Source: Bacteroidetes bacterium UBA4408 (GTDB taxonomy: Bacteria; Bacteroidota; Bacteroidia; UBA4408). Taken from it: DNA of 8,726 bases. The notes under the pieces were generated by a model that saw only the letters and a program-made list of their open reading frames with translations, was not told where the DNA came from and made no database searches. A program made the position numbers and the translations under genes. Below are positions 1 through 6,440 of this stretch, in pieces (within the stretch, counting starts at the first letter, position 1; each line of letters begins with the position of its first letter). The stretch is from assembly GCA_002389785.1 (NCBI GenBank), contig DGQS01000148.1:1-8726 (forward strand), written 5' to 3'.

Positions 1-349
1 GGAGCAAATACTTTTTTCGGATCTCTGTTCCAAGAGTATCATCCGCTATATCTATGGCTCTGTTAAGAATTTCTTTCTCCGCTTCTAAACGCTTAATTTT
101 CTTTTCCAAATCATGAATATACTTTTTTGGGGGCTTTTTGTCTTTCATTGGCTTTTGACTTTTCCAGTCTAAAGTACCATGTTTTCTTAACCATTTCAAA
201 ACGGTACTCCGGCCTTGAATTCCATACTTTGATTGAGATTGTCGATAGGTTAGAAAGCCCTTTTCTACTTCATCAACAACCTGTAATTTGAATGCCAAAC
301 TGTAATCTCTTTGAGTCCTCTTAGGAACTCTAAATTGTCCTTTATTCAT
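1..349 (-). CDS. IS3-family transposase OrfA (helix-turn-helix subunit), partial
   Basis: The first 116 codons are visible and the frame is still open at the left edge. The protein starts MNKGQFRVPKRTQRDYS. Residues about 17-58 look like the helix-turn-helix of IS3-family OrfA, which binds the element's inverted repeats; they include the conserved stretch GRSTVLKWLRKHG. A leucine zipper follows at about 80-102, with Leu81, Leu88 and Leu95 in heptad register, as expected for OrfA multimerisation. The catalytic DDE subunit (OrfB) would lie off the left edge and is normally made by -1 frameshifting. An A6G heptamer in the correct A-AAA-AAG phase sits at 11-17, but whether it is the working slip site cannot be judged here. 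The ATG at 349-347 is the only sensible start. Family call confident; completeness unknown. Confidence 0.85.
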   Translation of the reverse strand, partial: MNKGQFRVPKRTQRDYSLAFKLQVVDEVEKGFLTYRQSQSKYGIQGRSTVLKWLRKHGTLDWKSQKPMKDKKPPKKYIHDLEKKIKRLEAEKEILNRAIDIADDTLGTEIRKKYLL

Positions 350-353
350 AACG

Positions 354-374
354 GTTACACTTTTTTGTGTCAAC
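354..374 (-). other. Hairpin directly upstream of the orfA start
   Basis: On the minus strand GTTGACAC and GTGTAAC flank a loop of six A. They pair over seven base pairs with one bulged G, ending four bases before the ATG. In some insertion sequences (the IS10 and IS50 precedents) a hairpin near the end hides the translation start in transcripts entering from outside. That role is only an inference here; the stem is short and AT-rich. Confidence 0.35.
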
Positions 375-403
375 CTATTTCAGGACGAGGCATATTAACT
401 AAT

Positions 404-437
404 AAAAAAAGCTGTCTCACTTAGACAGCTTTTTTTT
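404..437. terminator. Bidirectional intrinsic terminator beside the IS end
   Basis: A perfect 7-bp stem, GCTGTCT at 411-417 with AGACAGC at 423-429, encloses a 5-nt loop. It is flanked by seven A on the left and eight T on the right, so it can stop transcripts from either side. It would keep transposon transcripts and neighbouring transcripts apart. Its original client gene is not visible and may lie beyond the element. Confidence 0.8.
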
Positions 438-556
438 GTCGCATGCATGATACTTTAAGTAAAATACTAAGCAGTGAAATTAATTTTGATTATAACTTAA
501 GATTCTAATTGTTTTCAAATGAATTCCTTTCTTGATTTAGATCCTACTTTCTTTCA

Positions 557-589
557 ATAAAAAAGCCCTGCTTATTAAACCAGGGCTTT
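557..589 (-). terminator. Intrinsic terminator of the repeat-helix protein gene
   Basis: Read on the minus strand, AAAGCCCTG and CAGGGCTTT form a 9-bp stem with a 10-nt loop, followed by a run of T broken by one A. It lies 22 bp past the stop codon of the large minus-strand gene, where a terminator is expected. The rest of the 350-611 gap (about 438-556) shows no gene, RNA or repeat that I can recognise. Confidence 0.8.
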
Positions 590-611
590 ATGAAAACTTG
601 CGAGTGATGAC

Positions 612-2651
612 TTATTCCTTTGCTTCTTTTTTAAATGAACCTTCGGTAATATCCAAATCATTCTTCTTGTAAAATACACCACCCCAGTTGTAGGTAATTT
701 TTTTATACTCGTTTGCAGCAGCTCCATCAACCATTATAATACGCAGTACTTTAAAATTCGTACCCTCTTCATAAAGTGTAGTTTTCCCTTGAGGATATTT
801 TTGAGCTAAGTCTGATAAGTAAATTTCTTTTTTCTCTTTATCAGTCATTGATGCACCGGTGCGCAGTTTTTCGCGGGCATCAGCAAGTGATTTTTCTCGT
901 GCTGCAGCTTCGGCTTTGCTTTTTTCGAGTGCATCGGCTTTGGCTTTTGCTATTTCATCGGCTTTTCTTTTTGCTTCTGCATCAGCCTTTGCACGAGCTT
1001 CGGCATCAGCTTTTGCCTTTGCATCAGCCTCTGCTTTAACTTTTGCAAGGGCTTCTTCTTTCGCTTTTTGTTCTGCTAATGCTTTTGCGTCAGCTTCAGC
1101 TTTTGCCTTTGCTCTGGCTTCTGCGTCTGCTTTTTCTTTAGCCTCAGCTTCAGCCTTTGCTTTCGCCTCAGCTTCTGCCTTTATTTTGGCTTCAGCATCT
1201 GCTTTTGCCTTAGCTTTTGCAGCCAGTTCGGCTTCAGCTTTTGCTTTGGCTTCGGCTTCGGCTTTTGCTTTGGCATCGGCTTCAGCTTTTGCTTTGGCAT
1301 CGGCTTCCATTTTTAAACGTGCTGCAGCTTCAGCTTCTGCACGCTTTTTAGCATCCGCTTCAGCTTTTACTTTTGCTTCGGCTTCAGCCTTTGCTTTGGC
1401 TTCAGCTGCTTCCTTTGCTAATTTCTCAGCAGCTAATTTTGCTTCTGCCTCTGCTTTTGCTTTAGCAGCTGCTTCTGCTTCTGCTTTAGCTTTGGCTTCT
1501 GCCTCTGCTTTGGCTTTAGCTTCTGCTGCATCTTTCGCCTTTTTCTCCGCTGCTAATTTTGCTTCTGCCTCAGCTTTAGCTTTTGCAGCGGCTTCTGCTT
1601 CTGCTTTGGCTTTAGCTTCGGCTTCTTCCTTCGCTTTTTTATCTGCTGCCATTTTTGCTTCTGCCTCAGCTTTCGCTTTTGCAGCAGCTTCTGCTTCTGC
1701 TTTGGCTTTAGCATCGGCTTCTTCCTTTGCTTTTTTATCTGCTGCTAATTTAGCAGCAGCCTCGGCTTTAGCTTTCGCTTCTTCCTCAGCTTTGGCTTTG
1801 GCTTTTGCCTCTGCTTCCTCTTTCGCCTTTTTCTCGGCTGCTAATTTTGCATCAGCGTCTGCCTTGGCTTTTGCTGCTGCTTCTGCTTCTGCTTTGGCTT
1901 TGGCTTCTGCCTCAGCTTTTCGTTTTGCTTCTGCTTCCGCTTTAGCATTGGCTTCTGCCTCTGCTTTAGATTTGGCTTCTGCTTCTTCTTTTGCTTTGGC
2001 TTCAGCTGCTGCTTTTGCTTTAGCCTCCTCTGCAGCTTTACGCTGAGCCTCGGCTTCTGCTTTTGCTTTTGCTGCCTCGGCTGCCTTGGCTTCAGCAGCA
2101 GCATTCGCTGCAGCAACTGATTCTAATCGTTTTTGTTCTTCTTGCTCCTTTTGTTTTACAACTAATTCCTTCTCTAGTTGTTCTATTTCTTTTTGAATGC
2201 TCTTTGTATAAGCCTTATCGTAATCAAATTGAACTTTATTAGCATCAAAAGCAATTTTTGCCGCCGGTTTATCCAGCACCGTTACGTCTAAATCTTTTAT
2301 CTGTTCAAACAGCTCAATTTGAAATCCACTATATGCAAAATCTCCATCCTTGCTTTCATCCCCGGGAACCCCTCCAGTATTAATCTCAATGTATTTCGAA
2401 ACATGCCCGGGCTTAGATGCCACTATTTTATACTCACCATCAGCTTCTAATTTAAAGGAGAATTTCCCATTGCTTCCGGTTCTCATTTGTTCTACTTGCT
2501 CTCCATTTTTCATTAAACTAACAACAGCTCCTTCTAAAGCTTTTCCCTTTTTAGTTACTTGGGCATCAATCTCAAGCTTCCATTTACTTTGTGCAAGAGT
2601 AGGAAGACTGATGCAAATAAATAAACTAATCAAACTTATTAATCCCTTCAT
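612..2651 (-). CDS. Exported protein with N-terminal beta-sandwich domain, long Ala/Glu/Lys repeat helix and C-terminal module
   Basis: Function unknown; the layout suggests an envelope tether or spacer. Residue numbers use the Met at 2651 (679 aa). Residues 1-20 form a signal peptide ([20 protein letters not shown]). Residues about 25-90 resemble a carboxypeptidase-regulatory-like or CNA-B beta-sandwich, with a G-A-V-V-S-L core and the [18 protein letters not shown] pattern. Residues about 145-175 begin a Glu/Lys helix. Residues about 180-595 are almost only Ala, Glu, Lys and Asp, like TolA domain II. Residues about 605-679 are a separate non-repetitive module with [13 protein letters not shown] and [10 protein letters not shown]. 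No membrane segment follows the signal peptide, and there is no lipobox or recognisable sorting tail. An in-frame ATG at 2681 would give 689 aa, but it puts ten residues ahead of a textbook signal peptide, so I prefer 2651. Reading frame certain; start and role less so. Tail-fibre and TolA-like proteins share such low complexity, so similarity to TolA need not mean homology. Confidence 0.85.
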   Translation of the reverse strand: MKGLISLISLFICISLPTLAQSKWKLEIDAQVTKKGKALEGAVVSLMKNGEQVEQMRTGSNGKFSFKLEADGEYKIVASKPGHVSKYIEINTGGVPGDESKDGDFAYSGFQIELFEQIKDLDVTVLDKPAAKIAFDANKVQFDYDKAYTKSIQKEIEQLEKELVVKQKEQEEQKRLESVAAANAAAEAKAAEAAKAKAEAEAQRKAAEEAKAKAAAEAKAKEEAEAKSKAEAEANAKAEAEAKRKAEAEAKAKAEAEAAAKAKADADAKLAAEKKAKEEAEAKAKAKAEEEAKAKAEAAAKLAADKKAKEEADAKAKAEAEAAAKAKAEAEAKMAADKKAKEEAEAKAKAEAEAAAKAKAEAEAKLAAEKKAKDAAEAKAKAEAEAKAKAEAEAAAKAKAEAEAKLAAEKLAKEAAEAKAKAEAEAKVKAEADAKKRAEAEAAARLKMEADAKAKAEADAKAKAEAEAKAKAEAELAAKAKAKADAEAKIKAEAEAKAKAEAEAKEKADAEARAKAKAEADAKALAEQKAKEEALAKVKAEADAKAKADAEARAKADAEAKRKADEIAKAKADALEKSKAEAAAREKSLADAREKLRTGASMTDKEKKEIYLSDLAQKYPQGKTTLYEEGTNFKVLRIIMVDGAAANEYKKITYNWGGVFYKKNDLDITEGSFKKEAKE
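1344..1847 (-). repeat. Diverged 96-bp tandem coding repeats (32-residue units)
   Basis: Within the repeat helix, the marker K-[LM]-A-A-[ED]-K-[KL]-A-K recurs at residues 269, 301, 333, 365 and 405 (679-aa numbering). The spacing is 32, 32, 32 and 40 residues; the last interval equals 32 plus one eight-residue [12 protein letters not shown] unit. At the DNA level the copies differ at many third codon positions (Ala GCT, GCA, GCC and GCG mixed), so they are not recent perfect duplications and the protein pattern has probably been kept by selection. The wider low-complexity tract spans about 882-2114; its plus strand is strikingly poor in A because the coding strand is purine-rich. Confidence 0.85.
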
Positions 2652-2706
2652 ATTCAATTTTTTCGCAGTGCAAATTCGCATTATGACTATGTATTTTGTT
2701 AATCGA

Positions 2707-2714
2707 CAAATTTA
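2707..2714 (-). promoter_or_regulatory. Candidate -7 element for the repeat-helix protein gene
   Basis: The minus strand reads TAAATTTG, an exact match to the Bacteroidota -7 consensus TAnnTTTG. It would start transcription near 2700, about 50 nt before the preferred ATG. No clear TTTG -33 element lies at the right distance. A weaker alternative, CGAATTTG followed by CACTGCG, sits at 2671-2678; if used, the ATG at 2681 would be outside the transcript. Confidence 0.35.
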
Positions 2715-2721
2715 AAAATTA

Positions 2722-2749
2722 AAACCCAATTATTTAGCTAATCGGGTTT
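2722..2749. promoter_or_regulatory. Dyad with 11-bp arms in the divergent spacer
   Basis: The arms 2722-2732 and 2739-2749 are complementary apart from one position, around a 6-nt loop. In minus-strand RNA that position is a G-U pair, so all 11 bp pair and a T-rich stretch follows, giving a terminator-like shape. It is centred about 36 bp upstream of the start predicted from the TAAATTTG element, where a regulator could overlap the -33 region. Operator, upstream terminator or attenuator are all possible. The rest of the 2750-2946 spacer holds only a short TAGCCT/AGGCTA inverted repeat (2847-2874) and a candidate promoter. Confidence 0.4.
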
Positions 2750-2912
2750 ACTTTTACCAACAATTTAGAAAAACGGTTTTCAAAAATTAGGCCACTAATT
2801 GCTAAGAACTAAAATACATCACGATATTCGGAATTGTCATAAATAGTAGCCTACAGTATCGTCTTGAAAGGCTAAAATTTTTACTAATTCCAAAAAATAC
2901 TACATTCGAAAC

Positions 2913-2920
2913 TATTTTTG
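2913..2920 (+). promoter_or_regulatory. Candidate -7 element for the FAD oxidoreductase gene
   Basis: TATTTTTG matches TAnnTTTG exactly and would start transcription near 2927, leaving a leader of about 20 nt before the GTG start. No convincing TTTG -33 element is seen 19-21 bp upstream, so this is a half-supported promoter. Confidence 0.35.
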
Positions 2921-2946
2921 AACTAAATTCAAATCATTCAAGCATT

Positions 2947-4065
2947 GTGCAATTAAGTTATTGGGAAAAAAGTACCTATTTCAATACCACCGATGTTCTC
3001 ATAATTGGCAGTGGAATTGTGGGATTGTTTGCGGCTTTGGAAATAAAAAAATTAGCTCCTAAATTAAAAGTGCTGATACTTGAACGCGGTGCCTTACCAA
3101 GTGGAGCCAGTTCTAAAAATGCCGGATTCGCCTGCTTTGGAAGTCCGGGTGAATTGCTCGATGACATTGCTAATAGCAGTGAAACAGAAGTAATGAATCT
3201 GGTACAAAAAAGAATCAAAGGACTTACTAAACTGCGTAAAACTTTAGGTGATAAGGCTATTGATTATAAAGGTTTGGGAGGATATGAGGTATTCGACACT
3301 GAAGCTGATTATGAGCATTGTGCAGGGCAACTTTCTTATTTAAACAACTTGGTAAAAGAATCTGCAGGTATTCATCAAACTTATTCAATTGCCGATTCTA
3401 AAATTAAGTCTTTTGGTTTTGATGGAGTAAGGCATTTGTTATACAATTCAAATGAAGGGCAGATTAACACCGGTAGTATGATGAAAGCTTTGGTTTTGAA
3501 AGTACAAAAAACTGGAACTACCATCCTAAATGGAATTAGCATAAAAGCGCTCTACCCGGATGCTTCCGTGGTTGTATTGGATGACAATACCGAACTGAAA
3601 GCAAATAAAATACTAGTATGCACAAATGGCTTTGCGCAACAACTTTTACCATATTTAAATGTTCATCCAGCACGTGCTCAAGTGCTGATAACTAAACCCA
3701 TAAAAGACCTCAAAATAAAGGGTTCCTTTCATTTTGATAAAGGCTATTACTATTTTAGAAATATCGATGATCGGATACTTTTAGGAGGAGGAAGAAATCT
3801 AGATTTTAAAGGAGAAGAAACTTATAATTTAAATACTACCCCTCTCATTCAATCAAGTCTTGAAAAATTACTTCAGGAAAAAATCATTCCGAACACAAAA
3901 TTTGAAATTGAACAACGCTGGAGTGGAATAATGGGTTTAGGAAAAGAAAAATCACCGATTATTAAACAAATAAATTCACACGTTTATTGCGCAGTTCGCT
4001 TAGGCGGAATGGGCGTTGCTCTTGGCAGCCTGGTGGGTGAAGAAGCCGCAAAACTAATTGTGTAA
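2947..4065 (+). CDS. FAD-dependent oxidoreductase, DadA / glycine oxidase (DAO) superfamily
   Basis: Predicted flavoenzyme of 372 aa, of the family that oxidises amines or amino acids; the substrate is unknown. The dinucleotide-binding motif GSGIVG is at residues 21-26, and the acidic residue closing the second strand, Glu46 in LILERG, would bind the FAD ribose. The conserved GASSKNAG stretch follows at about 53-60. The C-terminus has RWSGIMG and then GGMGVALGSLVGEEAAKLI, the closing FAD-binding segment of DAO-fold proteins. There is no signal peptide, so the enzyme is cytoplasmic. The start is GTG at 2947: the frame is open upstream to about 2806 but has no ATG, and the resulting N-terminus with SYWEK just before the FAD domain fits relatives I recall in this phylum. 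Neighbours on both sides are envelope proteins and give no pathway clue. Glycine oxidase, sarcosine oxidase-like and D-amino acid dehydrogenase roles cannot be told apart from sequence alone. Confidence 0.88.
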   Translation: MQLSYWEKSTYFNTTDVLIIGSGIVGLFAALEIKKLAPKLKVLILERGALPSGASSKNAGFACFGSPGELLDDIANSSETEVMNLVQKRIKGLTKLRKTLGDKAIDYKGLGGYEVFDTEADYEHCAGQLSYLNNLVKESAGIHQTYSIADSKIKSFGFDGVRHLLYNSNEGQINTGSMMKALVLKVQKTGTTILNGISIKALYPDASVVVLDDNTELKANKILVCTNGFAQQLLPYLNVHPARAQVLITKPIKDLKIKGSFHFDKGYYYFRNIDDRILLGGGRNLDFKGEETYNLNTTPLIQSSLEKLLQEKIIPNTKFEIEQRWSGIMGLGKEKSPIIKQINSHVYCAVRLGGMGVALGSLVGEEAAKLIV

Positions 4066-4123
4066 TACTTGGTATAACTAATTGCACTTGGAACAATAAT
4101 CCTTTTAAAAAGCAGTTAAATCC

Positions 4124-4131
4124 TATATTTG
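4124..4131 (+). promoter_or_regulatory. Candidate -7 element for the beta-helix lipoprotein gene
   Basis: TATATTTG is an exact TAnnTTTG match, 20 bp before the ATG at 4152, in an 86-bp gap with no visible terminator after the oxidoreductase gene. No good TTTG -33 element is present at the usual distance. It suggests the lipoprotein can be transcribed on its own. Confidence 0.4.
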
Positions 4132-4151
4132 AAAAACTATTGACTCACTAA

Positions 4152-5567
4152 ATGCGCTATACTTTTTTACTGTTTACAATTTTATTTAGTTTTTATGCTT
4201 GCCGTAAAGATGAAAAAATAACCAATGACAGTTCTGCAAAGCTTGAATTCTCTGTTGATACAATTCTTTTCGACACTGTGTTTACAACGGCCGGTTCTAC
4301 TGTGGCAGCATTGGTTGTGCACAACAATAACGATAAAAAAGTTTTGATTTCGAGTATACGTTTAGCAGGAGGAGCAACTTCTGCTTACCGCTTAAATATT
4401 GATGGAGTTCCTGCAGATAGAGCCAATAACATTGCTATTTCAGGGAACGACAGTATGTTTATTTTTGTAGAAGTTACGGTAGATCCCAACAATTCGCTTT
4501 CCCCATTTTTAGTAAACGATTCTATTGAATTTATTACCAATGGGAATTTACAATATGTACAATTGGTTGCCTATGGTCAGAATGCACATTATTTCAGACC
4601 GGATACAAATGTACCCGGCTACCCACCTTTTTCAGTAATTCCGAGTAATTCGGGTAATGATGCACATTGGATAAACGATTTGCCCTATGTGATAGTAGGT
4701 TATGCAGTTGTGGATAGTGGATGTGTTTTAAAAATTGATCCCGGAGTACGGGTACATTTTCACAAAGGTGGTGGATTGTGGGTGTATGAGGAAGGCGCCA
4801 TTGAAGTAAATGGAACAAAAGATAATCCGGTTGTATTTCAAGGCGACAGGCTCGAAAGTTTTTACAAAGAAGAAGCAGGTCAATGGGACAGAATTTGGAT
4901 CAATGAAAACACTACACGAAATAATGTATTTAATTATGCCATAATAAAAAATGCTTTTATAGGAATACAAGCTGAGATTCAACAAACACTTTCGGCGAAT
5001 AAACTGGTGTTAAACAATACCATTATTCGTAATATGAATGGATTGGGTATTTACAGCACGGCCTATAACATTGATGCTACGAATGTAGTAATTGCAAATT
5101 GTGGGCAACAACTTTTAGGTTTAACTTTAGGTGGTACACATAATTTTACACATTGTACATTAGCCAATTATTGGACAGCTTCACAACGTCAAGATCCGGC
5201 TTTTGTATTCACCAATTATAATTCATTTCAAGCCATCGACTTAAATGCAAAGTTTACAAATTGTATTTTGGATGGTAGTCAAGATGAGGAATTTGCTTTT
5301 GATTTTAGTAGCGCTAAATTAAGCAAGTATAAATTTATTAATTGCATGTTACGCACGCAAAAGCCTACTAACGATACGGCTCATTATACATCTCCATTTA
5401 TAAACCAAGATGCCGTTTTTACAGATAAAATACTTAATGATTACCGTCTTACCTCAACCTCCTTTGCAATTGATAAAGGAACGAGTACAATTCCTTTTGT
5501 TGACAAAGACATCACTGATTATATTCGTACCCTTCCTGCCGATTTAGGAGCTTATGAGTTTCGTTGA
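4152..5567 (+). CDS. Parallel beta-helix lipoprotein, predicted surface-exposed
   Basis: A 471-aa exported lipoprotein of unknown function. The N-terminus is a short hydrophobic signal with Cys17 as the lipidation site (FSFYAC). The residues after it read R-K-D-E-K, which fits the K-(D/E)2 lipoprotein export signal of Bacteroidota, so it is probably displayed on the cell surface. Residues about 30-145 look like an Ig-like beta-sandwich (LEFSVDTILFDTVFTT, then strands ending in VQLVAYGQ). Residues about 180-400 have the short Asn/Ile/Val-rich repeats of a right-handed parallel beta-helix (pectin-lyase-like fold). The end, with DYRLTSTSFAIDKGT and DLGAYEF, is the usual closing segment of such proteins. 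No catalytic set of a polysaccharide lyase is recognisable, so enzymatic activity should not be assumed. Similar proteins are commonly left as hypothetical. There is no SusC/SusD-type neighbour. Fold call confident, surface location likely, function open. Confidence 0.85.
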   Translation: MRYTFLLFTILFSFYACRKDEKITNDSSAKLEFSVDTILFDTVFTTAGSTVAALVVHNNNDKKVLISSIRLAGGATSAYRLNIDGVPADRANNIAISGNDSMFIFVEVTVDPNNSLSPFLVNDSIEFITNGNLQYVQLVAYGQNAHYFRPDTNVPGYPPFSVIPSNSGNDAHWINDLPYVIVGYAVVDSGCVLKIDPGVRVHFHKGGGLWVYEEGAIEVNGTKDNPVVFQGDRLESFYKEEAGQWDRIWINENTTRNNVFNYAIIKNAFIGIQAEIQQTLSANKLVLNNTIIRNMNGLGIYSTAYNIDATNVVIANCGQQLLGLTLGGTHNFTHCTLANYWTASQRQDPAFVFTNYNSFQAIDLNAKFTNCILDGSQDEEFAFDFSSAKLSKYKFINCMLRTQKPTNDTAHYTSPFINQDAVFTDKILNDYRLTSTSFAIDKGTSTIPFVDKDITDYIRTLPADLGAYEFR

Positions 5568-5780
5568 ATAGTGAGTTTCATTTTAAGCTTATAAAGCGCT
5601 ATTTTCTTTTAAATCCTTCTTCCTTACTATTACTTCGAACATGTAAATTGCGGTTTTAGTTGAAATAACGTTTTGATTTATTGAGCCTTTTTCTGCAATT
5701 AGATTCACTAAAGATTTTTTTTTTGAACTGAAACTTTTTTTAACGGCCTGCGTAAAAGTTACAAAACACAATCCAATAAG

Positions 5781-6347
5781 ATGAGAACACTTTTCTGTTT
5801 AGCAGGTATCTTATTTCTTTGCAGCTTTAATAAAGACAAAGCTCCTGTACGCGAATGGACCAGATACAATATAAATTATGAAGACTTTAGAGCTTCCGCC
5901 GATAAAAAAAGCAATTTTGATGCAGTAACCGAATGCGGAATTAAATACGAAATGTACATAGAAGACGATAGTGCTTACATACGTATTGTAGCTGTTTTAA
6001 ATCGTCACAAATCATGGATAAAGGATAAATCACCGGAAGTATTGAACCACGAACAAGGTCATTTTAATATTTGTGAAAGAAGTGTGCGAATGTTTCGTAA
6101 GCGAATTTATACTTATGAAGAACAATTAACGCCTAAAAATATAGAAAGCGTAATGAATCAATTGCTTGATGAAGCCACTGAATCGAATCGTTTGAATCAA
6201 AACATGTACGAAAACTCAGTTGAGGATGAACGAGTACAACAGTATTGGGATAAACTGATTATTGAAGACATTGATAAATTAGAAGCTTTCTCGGGTAGTT
6301 TGATTGTTATTGGTTTGAAAGACCAACAATTAAGCAGCTTAAAATAA
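5781..6347 (+). CDS. DUF922-family protein, putative zinc-dependent protease
   Basis: A 188-aa protein, probably exported: residues 1-15 are hydrophobic (MRTLFCLAGILFLCS). Cys14 is preceded by Leu at -1, which is not a valid lipobox, so I do not call it a lipoprotein. The body matches the DUF922 pattern: a Trp and DF pair near the start (EWTRYNINYEDFRA, 25-38), then T-x-x-G-I-x-Y (about 50-56), then LNHEQGHFNICE with an HExxH motif at His90-Glu91-Gln92-Gly93-His94 and Glu99 as a possible third zinc ligand. The C-terminal part is helical and charged, with VQQYW and a final helix. DUF922 members are predicted secreted zinc proteases, but no substrate is known to me. The 213-bp gap upstream shows no clear promoter, and it contains runs of ten T (5715-5724) and seven T (5735-5741). 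The gene is convergent with rpsP and ends before a shared terminator. Confidence 0.8.
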   Translation: MRTLFCLAGILFLCSFNKDKAPVREWTRYNINYEDFRASADKKSNFDAVTECGIKYEMYIEDDSAYIRIVAVLNRHKSWIKDKSPEVLNHEQGHFNICERSVRMFRKRIYTYEEQLTPKNIESVMNQLLDEATESNRLNQNMYENSVEDERVQQYWDKLIIEDIDKLEAFSGSLIVIGLKDQQLSSLK

Positions 6348-6386
6348 ATCTAAAAGCTCAGAAAATTAGATTTAGATCAGCCAAAT

Positions 6387-6425
6387 AAAAAAAGCCTGCG
6401 ATTCGATCGAATTGCAGGCTTTTTT
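6387..6425. terminator. Bidirectional intrinsic terminator between the DUF922 gene and rpsP
   Basis: The stem pairs GCCTGCGATT with AATTGCAGGC through one G-T wobble, around a small CGATCG centre, with seven A on the left and six T on the right. It serves both convergent genes: 40 bp after the DUF922 stop and 16 bp after the rpsP stop. It also shows that rpsP is not co-transcribed with a downstream gene here. Confidence 0.9.
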
Positions 6426-6440
6426 AGTATCAAGTTTTAA

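Larger units (their letters stand above)
1..392 (-). mobile_element. IS3-family insertion sequence, 5' end only
   Basis: This is the upstream end of an IS3-family element read on the minus strand; the rest lies beyond the left edge. The identification rests on the OrfA-type transposase reading frame. Read on the minus strand, the outer end most likely begins TGCCTCGTCC at 392, since IS3-family ends start with 5'-TG and this point lies 43 bases before the orfA start codon. The second inverted repeat and the target duplication cannot be seen here, so the exact boundary is inferred. The insertion lies about 12 bp from a bidirectional terminator and does not visibly break a gene inside the window. 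Confidence 0.75.

Noticed and set aside
1344..1847. CRISPR-like periodicity in the 96-bp repeats
   Set aside because: The repeats are coding, lack unique spacers and keep the reading frame, so this is a protein repeat.
859..2046. A 395-codon open frame on the plus strand, rich in Ser, Ala and Phe
   Set aside because: It is antisense to the Ala/Glu/Lys repeat. The absence of stops follows from the low-complexity coding strand, and its product is pure repeat shadow without any domain.
848..2116. Shorter open frames in other phases over the same tract (Leu-rich on plus, Gln/Lys-rich on minus)
   Set aside because: All are frame shadows of the repeat; none has its own upstream signals or a recognisable protein pattern.
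2847..2874. Short inverted repeat TAGCCT/AGGCTA followed by an A/T run before the FAD oxidoreductase gene
   Set aside because: Only six base pairs with a 16-nt loop; too weak to call a terminator or riboswitch.
2976..3218. Minus-strand open frame opposite the FAD-binding region
   Set aside because: It is antisense to the conserved GxGxxG domain, which is clearly the coding strand.
4728..4985. Minus-strand open frame inside the lipoprotein gene
   Set aside because: It lies wholly antisense to a well-supported beta-helix coding region and shows no independent features.
5589..5771. A 60-codon minus-strand frame between the lipoprotein and DUF922 genes
   Set aside because: Lys/Ser-rich translation comes from homopolymer T runs; there is no similarity I recognise and no promoter or hydrophobic pattern to support it.
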